A stretch of 64,000 bases of DNA from Sorangium cellulosum So0157-2 (GCF_000418325.1 NC_021658.1:310001-374000); one strand, 5' to 3'. Shown: positions 1-8,971, numbered from the stretch's first letter. Notes: a model not told the origin generated them from the letters alone. A program made the numbers and translations.

Positions 1-212
1 CGTTCGGGAGGGGCGTATGGATCAGTAGATCCTGGGGCGACGCTGAAACGATCGCGCTTGCTGCCGCGCTGCCGGTGCCGTCCGGCTGCTTCGCGCGCGC
101 GGGCCATGAGGGGCCTGGGACGCCGAGGTGACCAGCGACATCGGCGAGGAGATGACGGCTGGCCGTGATGCTTCGGGTGACGCTTGCGTTCCGTTCTGAA
201 CTGGAGGAGGTC

Positions 213-968
213 GTGTCGAAGAAGCTCTTGTCGCACATCGCAGCGCTCTCATTCGTTGGCGCTCTCGGCGTTCTGGTGGTCCCCGCATGCACGATCCGCT
301 TCGGACCAGGGAGCGGTGATGGGATCGACGATACACAGGCCGATCCTGGTGGCGGTGAGGAGGTCGCCGGCGACCAGGATGACAACGGTGGAGACTCCGA
401 AGTCCCGGCCGTGGGGGATGAAGAGGCGGTAGCCGCGCTGGAGGAGGCGCTGGCGATCGCCGATCCCTACGAGCTCGCCCTTACGGAGCTCAAGACGGAG
501 TATGCCAGCTACGCCCTCGCCGCGATGATCGAGTCTCAGGGCCAGGATCCAGCCACTCTGGACCCGGTGTTGGTACAGCAAACCATCGATGCTTACGCGC
601 CTGTTGTTTGGGAGCAAGCGCGACAGTGGATCGAAGATCTCGATCCGGCTGTGATTGAGCTTGCCAAGATCAGTATCAGAGAGGAGTGTGTCGACAAATG
701 GGATTTTGGTTGCAGGCGCAAGCAATACTGTGACTTTAACGATGGCAAGACGTATGCGACATGCCTGGTCACGGGATGCGACAAGGGGAGATGCTCTGTG
801 TGTCCCGACTTTGTCGACCTGTCAAAATATATTAATAAGGGGTGGTGCAGCTATGCCTGTGTTCGCGACAAACAAATTGTAGGAATCAAGATGATCTGGT
901 ATGTTCAGATCTTTGGCAAGTTCGAGACCTGTATGCGGCTCGAGAATCCAGTGCCCCTCGAGGAATGA
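213..968 (+). CDS. Lipoprotein with acidic linker and Cys-rich C-terminus
   Basis: I do not recognise a family. The start is GTG at 213, preceded by GGAGGAGG at 203-210; upstream in-frame starts have no such site. The 251-residue product opens with a lipoprotein signal (KK, hydrophobic stretch, lipobox VVPAC with Cys26), so it should be lipid-anchored outside the inner membrane. Residues about 36-75 are Gly/Asp/Glu-rich, a typical flexible linker of myxobacterial lipoproteins. The C-terminal third holds many cysteines (EECV, GCRRKQYC, TGCDKGRC, VCP), which suggests a disulfide-rich extracellular domain. Base composition drops toward the 3' end (650-900), unlike neighbours. The next gene begins 6 bp downstream, so the two probably form an operon. 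Function unknown; the lipoprotein call is firm. Confidence 0.75.
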   Translation: MSKKLLSHIAALSFVGALGVLVVPACTIRFGPGSGDGIDDTQADPGGGEEVAGDQDDNGGDSEVPAVGDEEAVAALEEALAIADPYELALTELKTEYASYALAAMIESQGQDPATLDPVLVQQTIDAYAPVVWEQARQWIEDLDPAVIELAKISIREECVDKWDFGCRRKQYCDFNDGKTYATCLVTGCDKGRCSVCPDFVDLSKYINKGWCSYACVRDKQIVGIKMIWYVQIFGKFETCMRLENPVPLEE

Positions 969-974
969 GAGCTC

Positions 975-1511
975 ATGGCACGCGATGATGACGCCATTGA
1001 CAACGACATGATCCTCCGCATGGCGTTCGAGCAGGCGGCGAGGCGCAGGCCCGATGGGAGCTCTGTGCTCTCCGACTTCGAGGATTCCGTGGCGGCCATG
1101 ATGTGGGTGCACGCCCTCGCCGTTCCGCGGCTCTTCCTGGGGATGAGCCGCATGCCTTCGCGCGAGCACCTGCTCCGCATGGTGGACTGGTACCTCGCGT
1201 ACGTGCGTCGCGGTGATCGGCATGTGCCGCCAGAGCTCAGCCCGGTGCCCTACGAAGAGCGCGAGCCTCTGGCGATGCGGCTCCGTGTGCTCGTCGAAGC
1301 GTGGTCGCCTCCCGGGCTGCCCCCGGAGATCACGGAGGTCGCGCGCGCCATCCTCCACGCGGAAGGGAAAATGGCGCCGCCAGGCGGGTGGGACAACACA
1401 CCGGAGCCGGAGGTGCCAGCGGAGGAGCTCCTCTACTGGCCGGAAGGCGTGCCTGCGCTGCTGAAATCCAAGAGGCAAGGCACCGGAGACCGCGAGCGCG
1501 GGGATTCCTGA
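975..1511 (+). CDS. Hypothetical protein, 178 aa
   Basis: Not recognised. It starts with ATG 6 bp after the preceding lipoprotein; GAGGAA at 960-965 overlaps the end of that gene and serves as the ribosome site, so the two are probably co-transcribed. The product is soluble, with no signal peptide or membrane segment. The N-terminal half is predicted helical (ILRMAFEQAARRR, FEDSVAAMMWVHAL), and the C-terminal part is Pro-rich (PPELSPVP, PPGGWDNTPEPEVP) and ends in a basic tail. Codon use matches the high-GC genome throughout, which supports a real gene. A regulatory or accessory role for the lipoprotein is only a guess from position. Confidence 0.6.
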   Translation: MARDDDAIDNDMILRMAFEQAARRRPDGSSVLSDFEDSVAAMMWVHALAVPRLFLGMSRMPSREHLLRMVDWYLAYVRRGDRHVPPELSPVPYEEREPLAMRLRVLVEAWSPPGLPPEITEVARAILHAEGKMAPPGGWDNTPEPEVPAEELLYWPEGVPALLKSKRQGTGDRERGDS

Positions 1512-1544
1512 CCCGCTGGGCAAGAATCCTTTGGCGATCCCGGC

Positions 1545-1990
1545 CTATTCAGGAAGCCGCAGCGTCTCCACGGCGACGCCGTCCTCGCCCGAGATCATCT
1601 TGCCCTCCTGGTCCCAGCTGATGGCGCCCTTGCCCGGCGGCCCCAGCGTGAAGGCGACGCCCAGGGTCGTGAGCCGGTCCTCGTCGAGGCAGGCGATGCC
1701 GATCGAGTCGCCGCCGCGCCCCGGGCCGCCGTAGCCACCCTCGCCGCCGTCGCCCCCGTTGCAGAGGCAGGCCGAGCGGTCCTCCAGCACGCCGCCCGGT
1801 GCACCCCGGCCGCCTCGTCCGCCTCGCTGGGCCTCGCCGCCGTCGCCGCCCGGGCCGCCGTCGGACGTCTCGATCTCGCTGTCGCGCACGGTCACCCTGG
1901 CGTCAGCGCGACGATGCCGATGCTCGGGGACCCGTTCTCGCCCCCCTTGCCCCCTTGCCGCCTCGGCCACCGAAGCCCGGCCCCGCCCCG
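1545..1990 (-). pseudogene. Relic 1 of a Gly-rich (PGRS-like) repeat protein
   Basis: On the minus strand the last about 115 codons read as a Gly-rich protein: ARVTVRDSEIETSDGG, then GGPGGDGGEAQRGGRGG and GGDGGEGGYGGPGRGGDS, ending with LRLPE and a stop at 1545. Just upstream the matching text (GGENGSPSIGIVAL) lies in another frame, so the gene is frameshifted near 1905. No start codon or signal sequence is left. The same ENG-x-P-x-I ... VTVRD module occurs at 14409-14690, and a further related module at 19780-19915. I read it as the 3' remnant of a dispersed family of Gly-rich secreted proteins. A programmed frameshift is possible but unlikely. Confidence 0.5.
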
Positions 1991-2091
1991 CGTGGCGCCC
2001 AGCCGGGCCGGCGCGCTGGCTGGGGAGCCTCGACCCCTCGCGACGAGCCAGGCGCCCCCCTCCTTGACGCGCCCGCCGCGGCCTGGGGCGA

Positions 2092-3048
2092 TCACCCCTC
2101 GCCCTCGCCCGGCGCGCCGTCTTCCGTCGCGCCCTCCTCCGACGCGTCGCCCTCCGTCGCGCCGTTCTCCGCGGTGTCCTCGCCTTCCTCCTCTTCCTCT
2201 TCATCTCCGGTGGACGCGGCGCCGCGGGAGACGGGGAAGGGCGCGTAATCCTTCATCCTGTCGGTGCCGGCATACCAGTACTCCGCGGCGGCGCGCAGCC
2301 GCCGCTCGGCGTGCATGACGAGCGTGTACGCGGCGTCGCGGAGCTTGCGCGCGCGCTGCGCCTCGGGAGAGAACGTCTTGTCGGCGAGCATGCGCGCGAG
2401 CTCGGGCGAGAGCGCGCGGAGGCGGGCCGCCGCGTCGGCCTCGCCGCGAGGCGCCTTGCGAAGGGCCTCCGCGTGCTCGGAGCAGAGCAAGAGCAGGTCG
2501 GAGACGTCCTGGACCAGATCCGCGTCGCCGCTGCCCGCGCGGATCGCCATGAGCCGCTTTTGCCCCTCGGGGCTGTTCTTGAAGCGGAGATCGAAGAAGC
2601 GGAGGAGCGTTTGCCGGTGCAGGGCGGCCTCGGCGGCCGGCCCCTTGAACAGCGCGACGGCCTGCTCCTGGCGCTGCTGCACGGCTTGCCAGCGCGATTG
2701 CGTGACGCGCAGGAGCTCGATCTTGTCGCGGAGCGCGCGGATCTCCTCGCGTGTCAGCGCGGGCTCGTCGTCGGGAAAGGGGGTGCGGACGAGATCGGCC
2801 GCGTCGCGCTCGGCGGCGAGCTGGATGCGGCTCGACCAGATGACGCGCCGGGCGAGCTTGCCGGGGAAAATCACGGTGTTGTCGCCCAGCGACTCGGCCT
2901 CTCGCAGGAGCTCGGCCTCGCGGGCGGCGCTCAGCGTGTACGCTGCTGCGCCCGTCGAGGAGCGAGGCGCGCCCCGTGTCTCGCGCGACGCGCGCTTCGT
3001 TGCGTCCTTGTCGGTCCTGGACGACGTGGTGGTGGATGCCTTTGCCAT
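2092..3048 (-). CDS. Hypothetical acidic-tailed protein, 318 aa
   Basis: Not recognised. The ATG at 3048 is preceded by GGAGG about ten bases upstream; the reading frame stays open far upstream only because of the repeat array, so that extension is discarded. The N-terminus is Ser/Thr/Lys-rich and disordered (residues 1-35). Residues about 40-270 are rich in Ala, Arg, Glu and Leu and look entirely helical (REEIRALRDKIELLRV, QAVQQRQEQAVALF), possibly coiled coil. The last about 40 residues are extremely acidic (GDEEEEEEGED then repeated EG/EDG). No signal peptide or membrane segment is present. It is divergent from the PP2C phosphatase gene, with the 22-bp repeat array between them. Confidence 0.7.
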   Translation of the reverse strand: MAKASTTTSSRTDKDATKRASRETRGAPRSSTGAAAYTLSAAREAELLREAESLGDNTVIFPGKLARRVIWSSRIQLAAERDAADLVRTPFPDDEPALTREEIRALRDKIELLRVTQSRWQAVQQRQEQAVALFKGPAAEAALHRQTLLRFFDLRFKNSPEGQKRLMAIRAGSGDADLVQDVSDLLLLCSEHAEALRKAPRGEADAAARLRALSPELARMLADKTFSPEAQRARKLRDAAYTLVMHAERRLRAAAEYWYAGTDRMKDYAPFPVSRGAASTGDEEEEEEGEDTAENGATEGDASEEGATEDGAPGEGEG

Positions 3049-3332
3049 GGTAAAAATACGCCTCCTGGTCGGGGCCAGCGCCCCTCGGAATGAGGGGCTG
3101 GAAGATCGGCGAGGGTATCGGCGAACAAGGCATTGGCCAGAGGAGAGCACGAGTCGGTCGCGCCGCGAAGGAGGCGCTCGGCCCGAGGCTGGGAGAGGCG
3201 GTGTGCCGCGCATCGAATCGAGGGGGGCGGCGTGCCCGGCGCCGCGGGCAGCGGGCCGCGGAGGTGGTGCATGAGGGAGGAGGGAAAAAGAGTCGCGCTG
3301 CAACCACAAAAGGCGCGCGAGACGACGCCGCG

Positions 3333-3914
3333 GCTGCACAGGAGACCCATCGGGCCTGCGCAGGAGCCAGACGATGGTGACGAAGGACCCCAACGGGGGC
3401 GCGCAGGAGCGTCGCGAGGGCCGCGCAGGACGGCGGATCGTGTAGCGCAGGACACCAACGGGGGTGCGCAGGAGGGCGCCCAGGCCGCGCAGGAGGGCCT
3501 GCGGGGCTGCGCAGGAGACCCACCGGGGCCGCACTGGAGGGCGCCGGGGTTTATCCAGGAGGGCCAATGGGCTGCGCAGGACGGCCGACGGCGCTGCGCA
3601 GGACGGCCTGCGGGGCTGCGCAGGAGGGCCTGCGGCGCTGCGCAGGACGGCCGACGGCGCTGCGCAGGACGGCCTGCGGGGCTGCGCAGGAGGGCCTGCG
3701 GCGCTGCGCAGGACGGCCGACGGCGCTGCGCAAGAGGGCCGGCGGGGCTGCGCAGGAGGGCCAATGGGCTGCGCAGGACGGCCTGCGGGGCTGCGCAGGA
3801 GGGCGCCGGGCTTGCCCAGGAGGGCCTGCGGGGCTGCGCAGGACGGCCGACGGCGCTGCGCAGGCGCGTCGGGCCTTGTATCGTCCAGGAGCGCCGACGG
3901 GCTGCACAGGAGGA
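3333..3914. repeat. Array of about 26 tandem 22-bp GC-rich repeats
   Basis: The unit is GGCC-TGCGGGG-CTGCGCAGGA plus one base, with exact 22-bp spacing clearest at 3605, 3627, 3649 and 3671. Three-unit (66-bp) higher-order copies occur at 3583-3720. Early units (3333-3540) are degenerate and vary in length. Twenty-two is not a multiple of three and the units lack stops, so all frames stay open here, which creates long false reading frames. Each unit carries AGGAG or AGGAC, and the last one supplies the AGGAGGA ribosome site of the phosphatase gene. Spacer-free structure excludes CRISPR. Confidence 0.85.
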
Positions 3915-3924
3915 CCGCCTGGCC

Positions 3925-4884
3925 ATGGGATTGTTCGACGTCGTCATCGCCCACGCCCGCTGCCCCGGCTGTGGGCATTCCCCGGAATGGCGCATCCAGT
4001 ATCAATACGGCTATTGCCGGCAGCACGAATACAGCATCGGCGACCCGATCTGCTGGTTCGATCCGCCCGGACGCCCGGCGCCGCTCGACGATCACGGCGA
4101 GAACGTGGGCGGGCTCGTCGCCGTCCCCGGGCTCGTCGAAGCCGGCTGTCCTGGATGCGGCCAGGGCGACGGCGCGGTCCTCCTCTTCCGGGACAACATC
4201 GTCTCCAGCGTCGAGATCACGCGCTCGGAAGGCGGCGACGCGTGCGCGCCGATCGAAGCTCCCTCGGGCTGGATGCGCTTCTGGTCACGCCGCGTGGCCG
4301 GCAGCGCGAACGAGGACCGTCTCGAGCTCTCCTGCCGCGGCGACCGGTGGACCGTGGCCGTCGCCGACGGCGCGGGGGGGCTCGCTGGCGGCGCGGCCGC
4401 GGCCCGCGCGGCGGTGAGCGCGATGGTGGCGCTCGGCGCAGAGATGGAGCTCGATGCCGACGGCTGGTGCGAGCGCCTCCGTCGGCTCGACGGCGAGCTG
4501 GAAGCAACGTCCACGTGCGGCGAGACGACGCTCGTCGTCGTCCAGATGCGCCGAGGCGAGCTGTGGGGCGCCAGCGTGGGGGACTCGGGAGCGCTCCTCG
4601 TCGAACCCGACAGGGTGATCGATCTGACGGCGGCGCAGAGCCGGAAGCCGCTGGTCGGCAGCGGCGCGTGCAGGCCCGCCGGCATCCGACGCCGTCCGCT
4701 CTCGGGGCGCCTCCTGGTCGCCACCGACGGCCTCCTCAAGTACGCGTCGCGTGCGACGATCAGCGCGCTCGCGCGCACCGGCGATGTGCAGACGGCGGTG
4801 GGAGCGCTGATCCAGGCGGTGACCCTTCCGTCCGGCAACCTGCACGACGACGTCGCGGTGGTCCTCGGCGAGCACGTCGCCTAA
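3925..4884 (+). CDS. PP2C-type Ser/Thr phosphatase with N-terminal zinc ribbons
   Basis: Predicted metal-dependent PPM/PP2C phosphatase that removes phosphate from Ser/Thr, a partner for the many Hanks kinases of myxobacteria. Core motifs are visible: ANEDR (residues 128-132), VADGAGG (146-152), VGDSGAL, VATDGLLKY and the closing HDDVAVVL. The Asp residues that bind Mn/Mg are present. The N-terminal 110 residues are unusual: CPGCG at 13-17 and again at 75-79, with further Cys at 31, 43 and 107, which look like two small zinc-ribbon modules. The ATG at 3925 was chosen because AGGAGGA (3908-3914) lies ten bases upstream and homology-like sequence starts there; the frame upstream is repeat array. 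319 residues, cytosolic, no membrane segment. Confidence 0.85.
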   Translation: MGLFDVVIAHARCPGCGHSPEWRIQYQYGYCRQHEYSIGDPICWFDPPGRPAPLDDHGENVGGLVAVPGLVEAGCPGCGQGDGAVLLFRDNIVSSVEITRSEGGDACAPIEAPSGWMRFWSRRVAGSANEDRLELSCRGDRWTVAVADGAGGLAGGAAAARAAVSAMVALGAEMELDADGWCERLRRLDGELEATSTCGETTLVVVQMRRGELWGASVGDSGALLVEPDRVIDLTAAQSRKPLVGSGACRPAGIRRRPLSGRLLVATDGLLKYASRATISALARTGDVQTAVGALIQAVTLPSGNLHDDVAVVLGEHVA

Positions 4885-5037
4885 GTCCTTGAAGAGACGG
4901 TGCTTTCCTGCGACGACCGCCCAGCGAAAGAAAATCTCGTCGGCGTGTCGATCCGCCCCTGGCTCGTTCGTCGCCACTTCAGAAGACGGCGGTCACGACG
5001 GTCGCAGGCGATGCCTGCGCCGCAAGGAGTTACGCTC

Positions 5038-5703
5038 ATGTCGAGGCTTCGGGTCAACGCATTTTCAATCTCCATCGATGGTTACGGCGCCGGTCCCGAC
5101 CAGGATCTGGCCAATCCGATGGGCACCGGAGGTATGGCGCTGCACAAGTGGGTCTTGGGCACGAAGACGTTCCAGCGGATGAGCGCCGACTTCGCCGGAT
5201 CCCTGATCGGCGACCAGGTCGGCAGAGAAGGCGTCGACGACGACTTCGCCGCTCGCGGCTTCGAGAACGTCGGCGCCTGGATCCTCGGCCGCAACATGTT
5301 CGGGCCGATGCGGGGCCCTTGGTCCGACGACGGTTGGAAGGGATGGTGGGGCAACAACCCGCCCTACCACGTACCCGTCTTCGTGCTCACGCACCATGGT
5401 CGCGCGCCCATCACGATGGAGGGCGGAACGACGTTCCACTTCGTGACCGAGGGCATCCATGCCGCGCTGAAGCGCGCGACGGAAGCGGCTCAGGGCAAGG
5501 ACGTCCGGCTCGGCGGCGGCGTCGCCACCGTTCGCCAGTACCTCACCGCCGGGCTGATCGACGAGATCCACCTCGTGATCTCCCCCGTGCTCCTGGGCAG
5601 GGGCGAGCACCTCCTCGCCGGCATCGATATGGTGAGCCTCGGCTACACGTGCACGGAGCGCGCCTCCACGGGCGACGCCACTCACGTCGTCTTGACGAAG
5701 TAG
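5038..5703 (+). CDS. RibD C-terminal/DHFR-family reductase
   Basis: Member of the dihydrofolate reductase-like fold shared with the RibD C-terminal domain, expected to bind NADPH and act in the cytosol on an unknown small substrate. The text is typical: VNAFSISIDGYGAGPDQ at the start, then FVLTHHGR, VRLGGGVATVRQYL and the closing LIDEIHLVISPVLLGRG. The length of 221 residues fits single-domain members. ATG 5038 was chosen because AAGGAG at 5024-5029 sits eight bases before it. It ends two bases from the convergent small lipoprotein gene. Specific substrate not predictable. Confidence 0.85.
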   Translation: MSRLRVNAFSISIDGYGAGPDQDLANPMGTGGMALHKWVLGTKTFQRMSADFAGSLIGDQVGREGVDDDFAARGFENVGAWILGRNMFGPMRGPWSDDGWKGWWGNNPPYHVPVFVLTHHGRAPITMEGGTTFHFVTEGIHAALKRATEAAQGKDVRLGGGVATVRQYLTAGLIDEIHLVISPVLLGRGEHLLAGIDMVSLGYTCTERASTGDATHVVLTK

Positions 5704-5705
5704 CC

Positions 5706-5876
5706 TTACCCCAGGGGGGCCGCCCGGCTGGCCGCGCCGTTCGACGCGCTCGACGACGTGGTCCCTCCGGACGAGTCGCCCCCCGAACCGGTTCCAGTCG
5801 GCTGCTCGACGGCATCGGAGCAGGCGAGCCCCTGGAGCAGCGCAACGGGGAGGAGCCATCGCATCAAGGTCTTCAT
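5706..5876 (-). CDS. Small lipoprotein, 56 aa
   Basis: A very short gene. The product starts with a clear lipoprotein signal (MKTLMRWLLPVALLQGLAC, Cys19), followed only by a Gly/Ser/Thr-rich linker (GTGSGGDSSGGTTSSS) and a short Ala-rich end. Such Gly/Ser linkers usually precede a folded domain in myxobacterial lipoproteins, so this could be the 5' remnant of a longer gene cut by the convergent reductase gene that ends two bases away. AGGGGC lies about six bases upstream of the ATG at 5876. The signal is convincing; whether the gene is complete is not. Confidence 0.5.
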   Translation of the reverse strand: MKTLMRWLLPVALLQGLACSDAVEQPTGTGSGGDSSGGTTSSSASNGAASRAAPLG

Positions 5877-6141
5877 GCCGTGCCCCTGAGGCACGTGACG
5901 TGCCAGCCTCAATCGCGAGTTTTCTGCGTGATTGAGGATGTGCCTGTGCCAGGGTGGGTCTTCTTGCGCACCGTCCCAAGCCCGCCCGGGCAAGCCGATG
6001 TCCGCAGCCCGCTCCGCCTCAGGATGCAGGTCGCCGAACAAATACGGTGGAGCTGCGTCGCCGCGGCGGCGACGCCGGGCTGCTGACCTGACACACCGGA
6101 TCCTTGCGGTGGCCAGCCTACAGGGAGGACAATCGGGTGCG

Positions 6142-6633
6142 ATGGTGACCACCTCCTCGTCGGTGCAGGTCGAGCTGCTGGAACGGACGGACGTGTACGC
6201 GGTGGCGACCTTGCGGCGGCTCATGCTGCTCGTCTGGCGCGGGCAGGAGAGCGTCGCCGGCATCGAGCGTTCCCGGGCGCACTTCCGGATGTGGGCCGAG
6301 CGCCAGCCGGGAGGGGCAGCCTTCTTGATCGTGGTCCCCCGCCAGCACACCGGGCCGCCCAACGAGGAGAGCCGGGCGGCGATGCAGCGGGCGGCGAGCG
6401 CTCCCGGGGGATACATGAAGGGCGTGGCCACGCTCGTCGAGGCCGAGGGGTTCATCGCCGCCTCGGTCCGCGCCATCATGATGCGGCTGCAGCCCCGCGG
6501 GACGCAGGGGCCCGCGCCGAACATCTTCCGGACGCCGGCCGAGGTCGCGGCCTGGGCGGCGGCGGTGCTGCAGGACCGGGAGATCACGGCAGAGGAGCTG
6601 GCGGAGGCGATCCGCGTGGCGCGCGAGGGCTGA
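6142..6633 (+). CDS. Hypothetical protein, 163 aa
   Basis: I cannot assign a named family. The text (VQVELLERTDVYAVATLRRL, then a conserved-looking MWAERQPGGAAFLIVVP and GYMKGVATLVEAEGFIAASVRAIMM) resembles small alpha/beta proteins with a single STAS-like fold, which are common and uncharacterised in myxobacteria. There is no signal peptide. ATG 6142 follows GGGAGGA (6123-6129) by about 12 bases; the upstream frame is open to 5932 but has low-quality sequence. The gene converges on the pabBC gene, with a terminator-like hairpin in the 67-bp gap. Real gene likely, function unknown. Confidence 0.65.
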   Translation: MVTTSSSVQVELLERTDVYAVATLRRLMLLVWRGQESVAGIERSRAHFRMWAERQPGGAAFLIVVPRQHTGPPNEESRAAMQRAASAPGGYMKGVATLVEAEGFIAASVRAIMMRLQPRGTQGPAPNIFRTPAEVAAWAAAVLQDREITAEELAEAIRVAREG

Positions 6634-6662
6634 GCGCGCGCATCGCCAGATCGCCCGCGGGC

Positions 6663-6683
6663 CGGCCCGGTGTGCCCGGGCCG
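6663..6683. terminator. Bidirectional terminator-like hairpin
   Basis: CGGCCCGG (6663-6670) and its exact complement CCGGGCCG (6676-6683) enclose a five-base loop. It lies between two convergent genes ending at 6633 (+) and 6701 (-). There is no U-tract, as is usual at this GC content. Confidence 0.45.
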
Positions 6684-6700
6684 CCCCGTGTCGCCAGCCG

Positions 6701-8971
6701 TCAGGCTCCGTCGAACACGGCTCCGTTGATCTTGTCGCAGAGCGCCGCGTCGTAGCCGAGCTTCGCGTCGTGGAGGCTCACCGCGGGGACCGCGCCCATC
6801 AACGAGTTCGTCAAGAACACCTGGTCCGCGGCCATCAGATCTTCCACCGTGAGGCGTCGGTCCTCGACGGCGAAGCCCCACTGCGGCAGGAGCCGCCGGA
6901 CCTCGGCCGCCATGGTGCCCGGCAACGCGTGCGCTGAAGCGGGGAAGCACGCGGTATCGCCGAACACGCAGCACACGCTCGCGGTGTTCGTCTCCGACAC
7001 GGAGCGGTCCGCGTTGAGGATCAACGCTTCGTCCGCCCCTTGGCGCTTGGCCCAGTCCCCGGCCACTTTATAGTACATGTAATTGAGGGTCTTGTGGCTG
7101 GCGAGGTGCGTGTGCCGGCAGTGCGGATACACCCGGAGGGCCAGCCCAGGCTTCGAGCTCAGGGCGGGGCGCGGCGAATAGGGCTTGGCGCTCGCGAAGA
7201 GCACGGGGGACGGCCGCGCGCCGCTCTGCTTGCCCGCGGCCGCCACGAGCTTCACCACGGCGATCGCGCTCGACAGCCCGTTCCTCTGGATGAGCTGGGC
7301 GATGACGTCGGCCCAGGTGACATCCGGCGGCGCGGACTCGAAGAACTCCCGCCAGGCGAGCTCGAAGCGCTGCAAATGGGCCTGGAGCAGGATCGGACGG
7401 CCCGCTTGGACGCGCAACGTCTCGAAGAAGCCGAAGCCATACGCCAGCCCTTCGCAGTCGAGCGGCACCGAAGCGGCCGCGCTGGGCTTGAAGGCCCCGT
7501 CCTGCCAGACCGTGCTGGCGCTCCGCTCGTCGCCGCTCGTCGCGGCCAGGGCGCTCATCAGCGTGCGCCCCTTGTGGAGCGTCTCTTCGAACTCACTCGC
7601 TGGATCCGAGTCGAAGACGATGCCGCCGCCGACGGAGAACACGACCTTGCCGCCCGTGAACGTCGCGGTCCGGATCGCGATGGATAGATCCATCGTACCG
7701 TCGAACCCGACGTAGCCGATGCTGCCCGTGTAGATGTGCCTGCGGACCGGCTCGAGCTCGTCGATGATCTCCATCGCCCGGATCTTCGGGCACCCCGTGA
7801 TCGAGCCGCCCGGGAAGGTCGCGCGGAGCAGATCGACGGCATCCATGCCGGGATCGAGCTCGCCCTTCACGATCGAGACGAGGTGGTAGACGTTCTGATA
7901 GGCCTCGAGGCGCTTGTGCTCGAGCACGCGCACCGACCCCGGGCGGCAGACCTTGCCGATGTCGTTGCGGAGCAGGTCGACGATCATCGACAGCTCGGCG
8001 TCTTCCTTCGCGCTCTCCAGGAGCTCCGTCCGCAGGGCCTCATCCTCGGCCGGGGTCCTCCCGCGAGGCCGTGTGCCCTTGATGGGCCGCGTCTCCACGC
8101 CGCCGTCCCTGAGCTCGATGAACCGCTCGGGGGAGGTCGAGACGATCTGGTGGTCTCCGGCGTTGATGTACGCGAAGAAGGGGGCCGGATTGGCCGCATA
8201 CATCCTGGCGAAGCAGTCGAAGGGGTCCCCCTCGAACGGCGCCTGAAAGCGCTGGGACATGTTCACCTGGTACACGTCGCCGTCGACGATGTACCTGCGG
8301 ATCGCCTCGACCGCCGAGAGGTACTCCTCCCGCGAGACGATCGAAGCACATTGGCCGCTCGATTGCGGCGCCCGCTCGCGGAGCGCCGCCGCCGGCGCGC
8401 CGAGCGCCTCCTTGAAGCGCGCCACGTCCCGGCGAAACGCATCGTCGTGCTCTTGCAATCCTCGCAAGCGCATCGCCAGGAGCGTCGTCGCTCCCGAGAC
8501 CCGGTCGTGGATCACGAGGATGGCCGGCGCCACGAGGTGCATCAGCGGCAGCTCGAGATCGTCGATGCTCGTCCTCGGCAGCTGCTCCAGGCAGTCCTTC
8601 AGGTCGTACGCGAAGTAGCCGAGGAGCCCGCTGGACAGCGGCAGCGGCGCTCCCAGCGCCGGCGCGCTGCAGTGCTGCAGCAGGCGGCGCAGCGCGGTGA
8701 ACGGGTCCTCGTCGAGCTCGACGCGATGGTCGCCGTCGGCGAGCGTGATCCGCGCGCGGTGACCGCTCAGCGACAGCCAGGGATAGACGCCGAGGATGTG
8801 GTGACGGGCCGAGTCGAGCTCCCCGCCGCTCATCAGCGCCACGGTGCCGGGCAGGTGTGCGAAGCGGCGCACCACTTCCACGAACGGCTCCTTCAGGTCG
8901 AGGGGCTCGGAATGCACCCCCGTCACCCTCCGGAGCCAGGGCAGGCTGACGTCGACCGCTCCTGTGCTCAT
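6701..8971 (-). CDS. pabBC: Aminodeoxychorismate synthase-lyase fusion (PabB-PabC)
   Basis: Bifunctional enzyme, 756 residues. Residues 1 to about 475 are the chorismate-binding PabB domain: PIKGTRPRGR at 296-305, where Lys298 marks aminodeoxychorismate synthases rather than anthranilate synthases (PIAGT), then LLRNDIGKV, GGSITGCPKIRAMEII and SVGGGIV. Residues from about 487 form a PLP fold-type IV lyase (PabC) with GFGFFETLRV, the PLP-lysine region SHKTLNYM and SETNTASV. With PabA it converts chorismate plus glutamine to 4-aminobenzoate and pyruvate. The ATG overlaps the pabA stop by four bases (ATGA), so translation is coupled. It is the last gene of the NRPS operon. A housekeeping folate role is possible, but the position after an NRPS with an aminobenzoate-like code argues for a pathway-specific copy. 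Confidence 0.93.
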   Translation of the reverse strand: MSTGAVDVSLPWLRRVTGVHSEPLDLKEPFVEVVRRFAHLPGTVALMSGGELDSARHHILGVYPWLSLSGHRARITLADGDHRVELDEDPFTALRRLLQHCSAPALGAPLPLSSGLLGYFAYDLKDCLEQLPRTSIDDLELPLMHLVAPAILVIHDRVSGATTLLAMRLRGLQEHDDAFRRDVARFKEALGAPAAALRERAPQSSGQCASIVSREEYLSAVEAIRRYIVDGDVYQVNMSQRFQAPFEGDPFDCFARMYAANPAPFFAYINAGDHQIVSTSPERFIELRDGGVETRPIKGTRPRGRTPAEDEALRTELLESAKEDAELSMIVDLLRNDIGKVCRPGSVRVLEHKRLEAYQNVYHLVSIVKGELDPGMDAVDLLRATFPGGSITGCPKIRAMEIIDELEPVRRHIYTGSIGYVGFDGTMDLSIAIRTATFTGGKVVFSVGGGIVFDSDPASEFEETLHKGRTLMSALAATSGDERSASTVWQDGAFKPSAAASVPLDCEGLAYGFGFFETLRVQAGRPILLQAHLQRFELAWREFFESAPPDVTWADVIAQLIQRNGLSSAIAVVKLVAAAGKQSGARPSPVLFASAKPYSPRPALSSKPGLALRVYPHCRHTHLASHKTLNYMYYKVAGDWAKRQGADEALILNADRSVSETNTASVCCVFGDTACFPASAHALPGTMAAEVRRLLPQWGFAVEDRRLTVEDLMAADQVFLTNSLMGAVPAVSLHDAKLGYDAALCDKINGAVFDGA

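Noticed and set aside
1..212. A gene end at the left edge
   Set aside because: Frames are short and the text is Arg-rich; no recognisable C-terminus. It may be plain intergenic sequence.
3333..3914. CRISPR array
   Set aside because: Units are contiguous 22-bp repeats without unique spacers and no cas gene is nearby.
3133..3924. N-terminal extension of the phosphatase gene through the repeats
   Set aside because: The extension is pure repeat translation and precedes a perfect AGGAGGA/ATG start at 3925.
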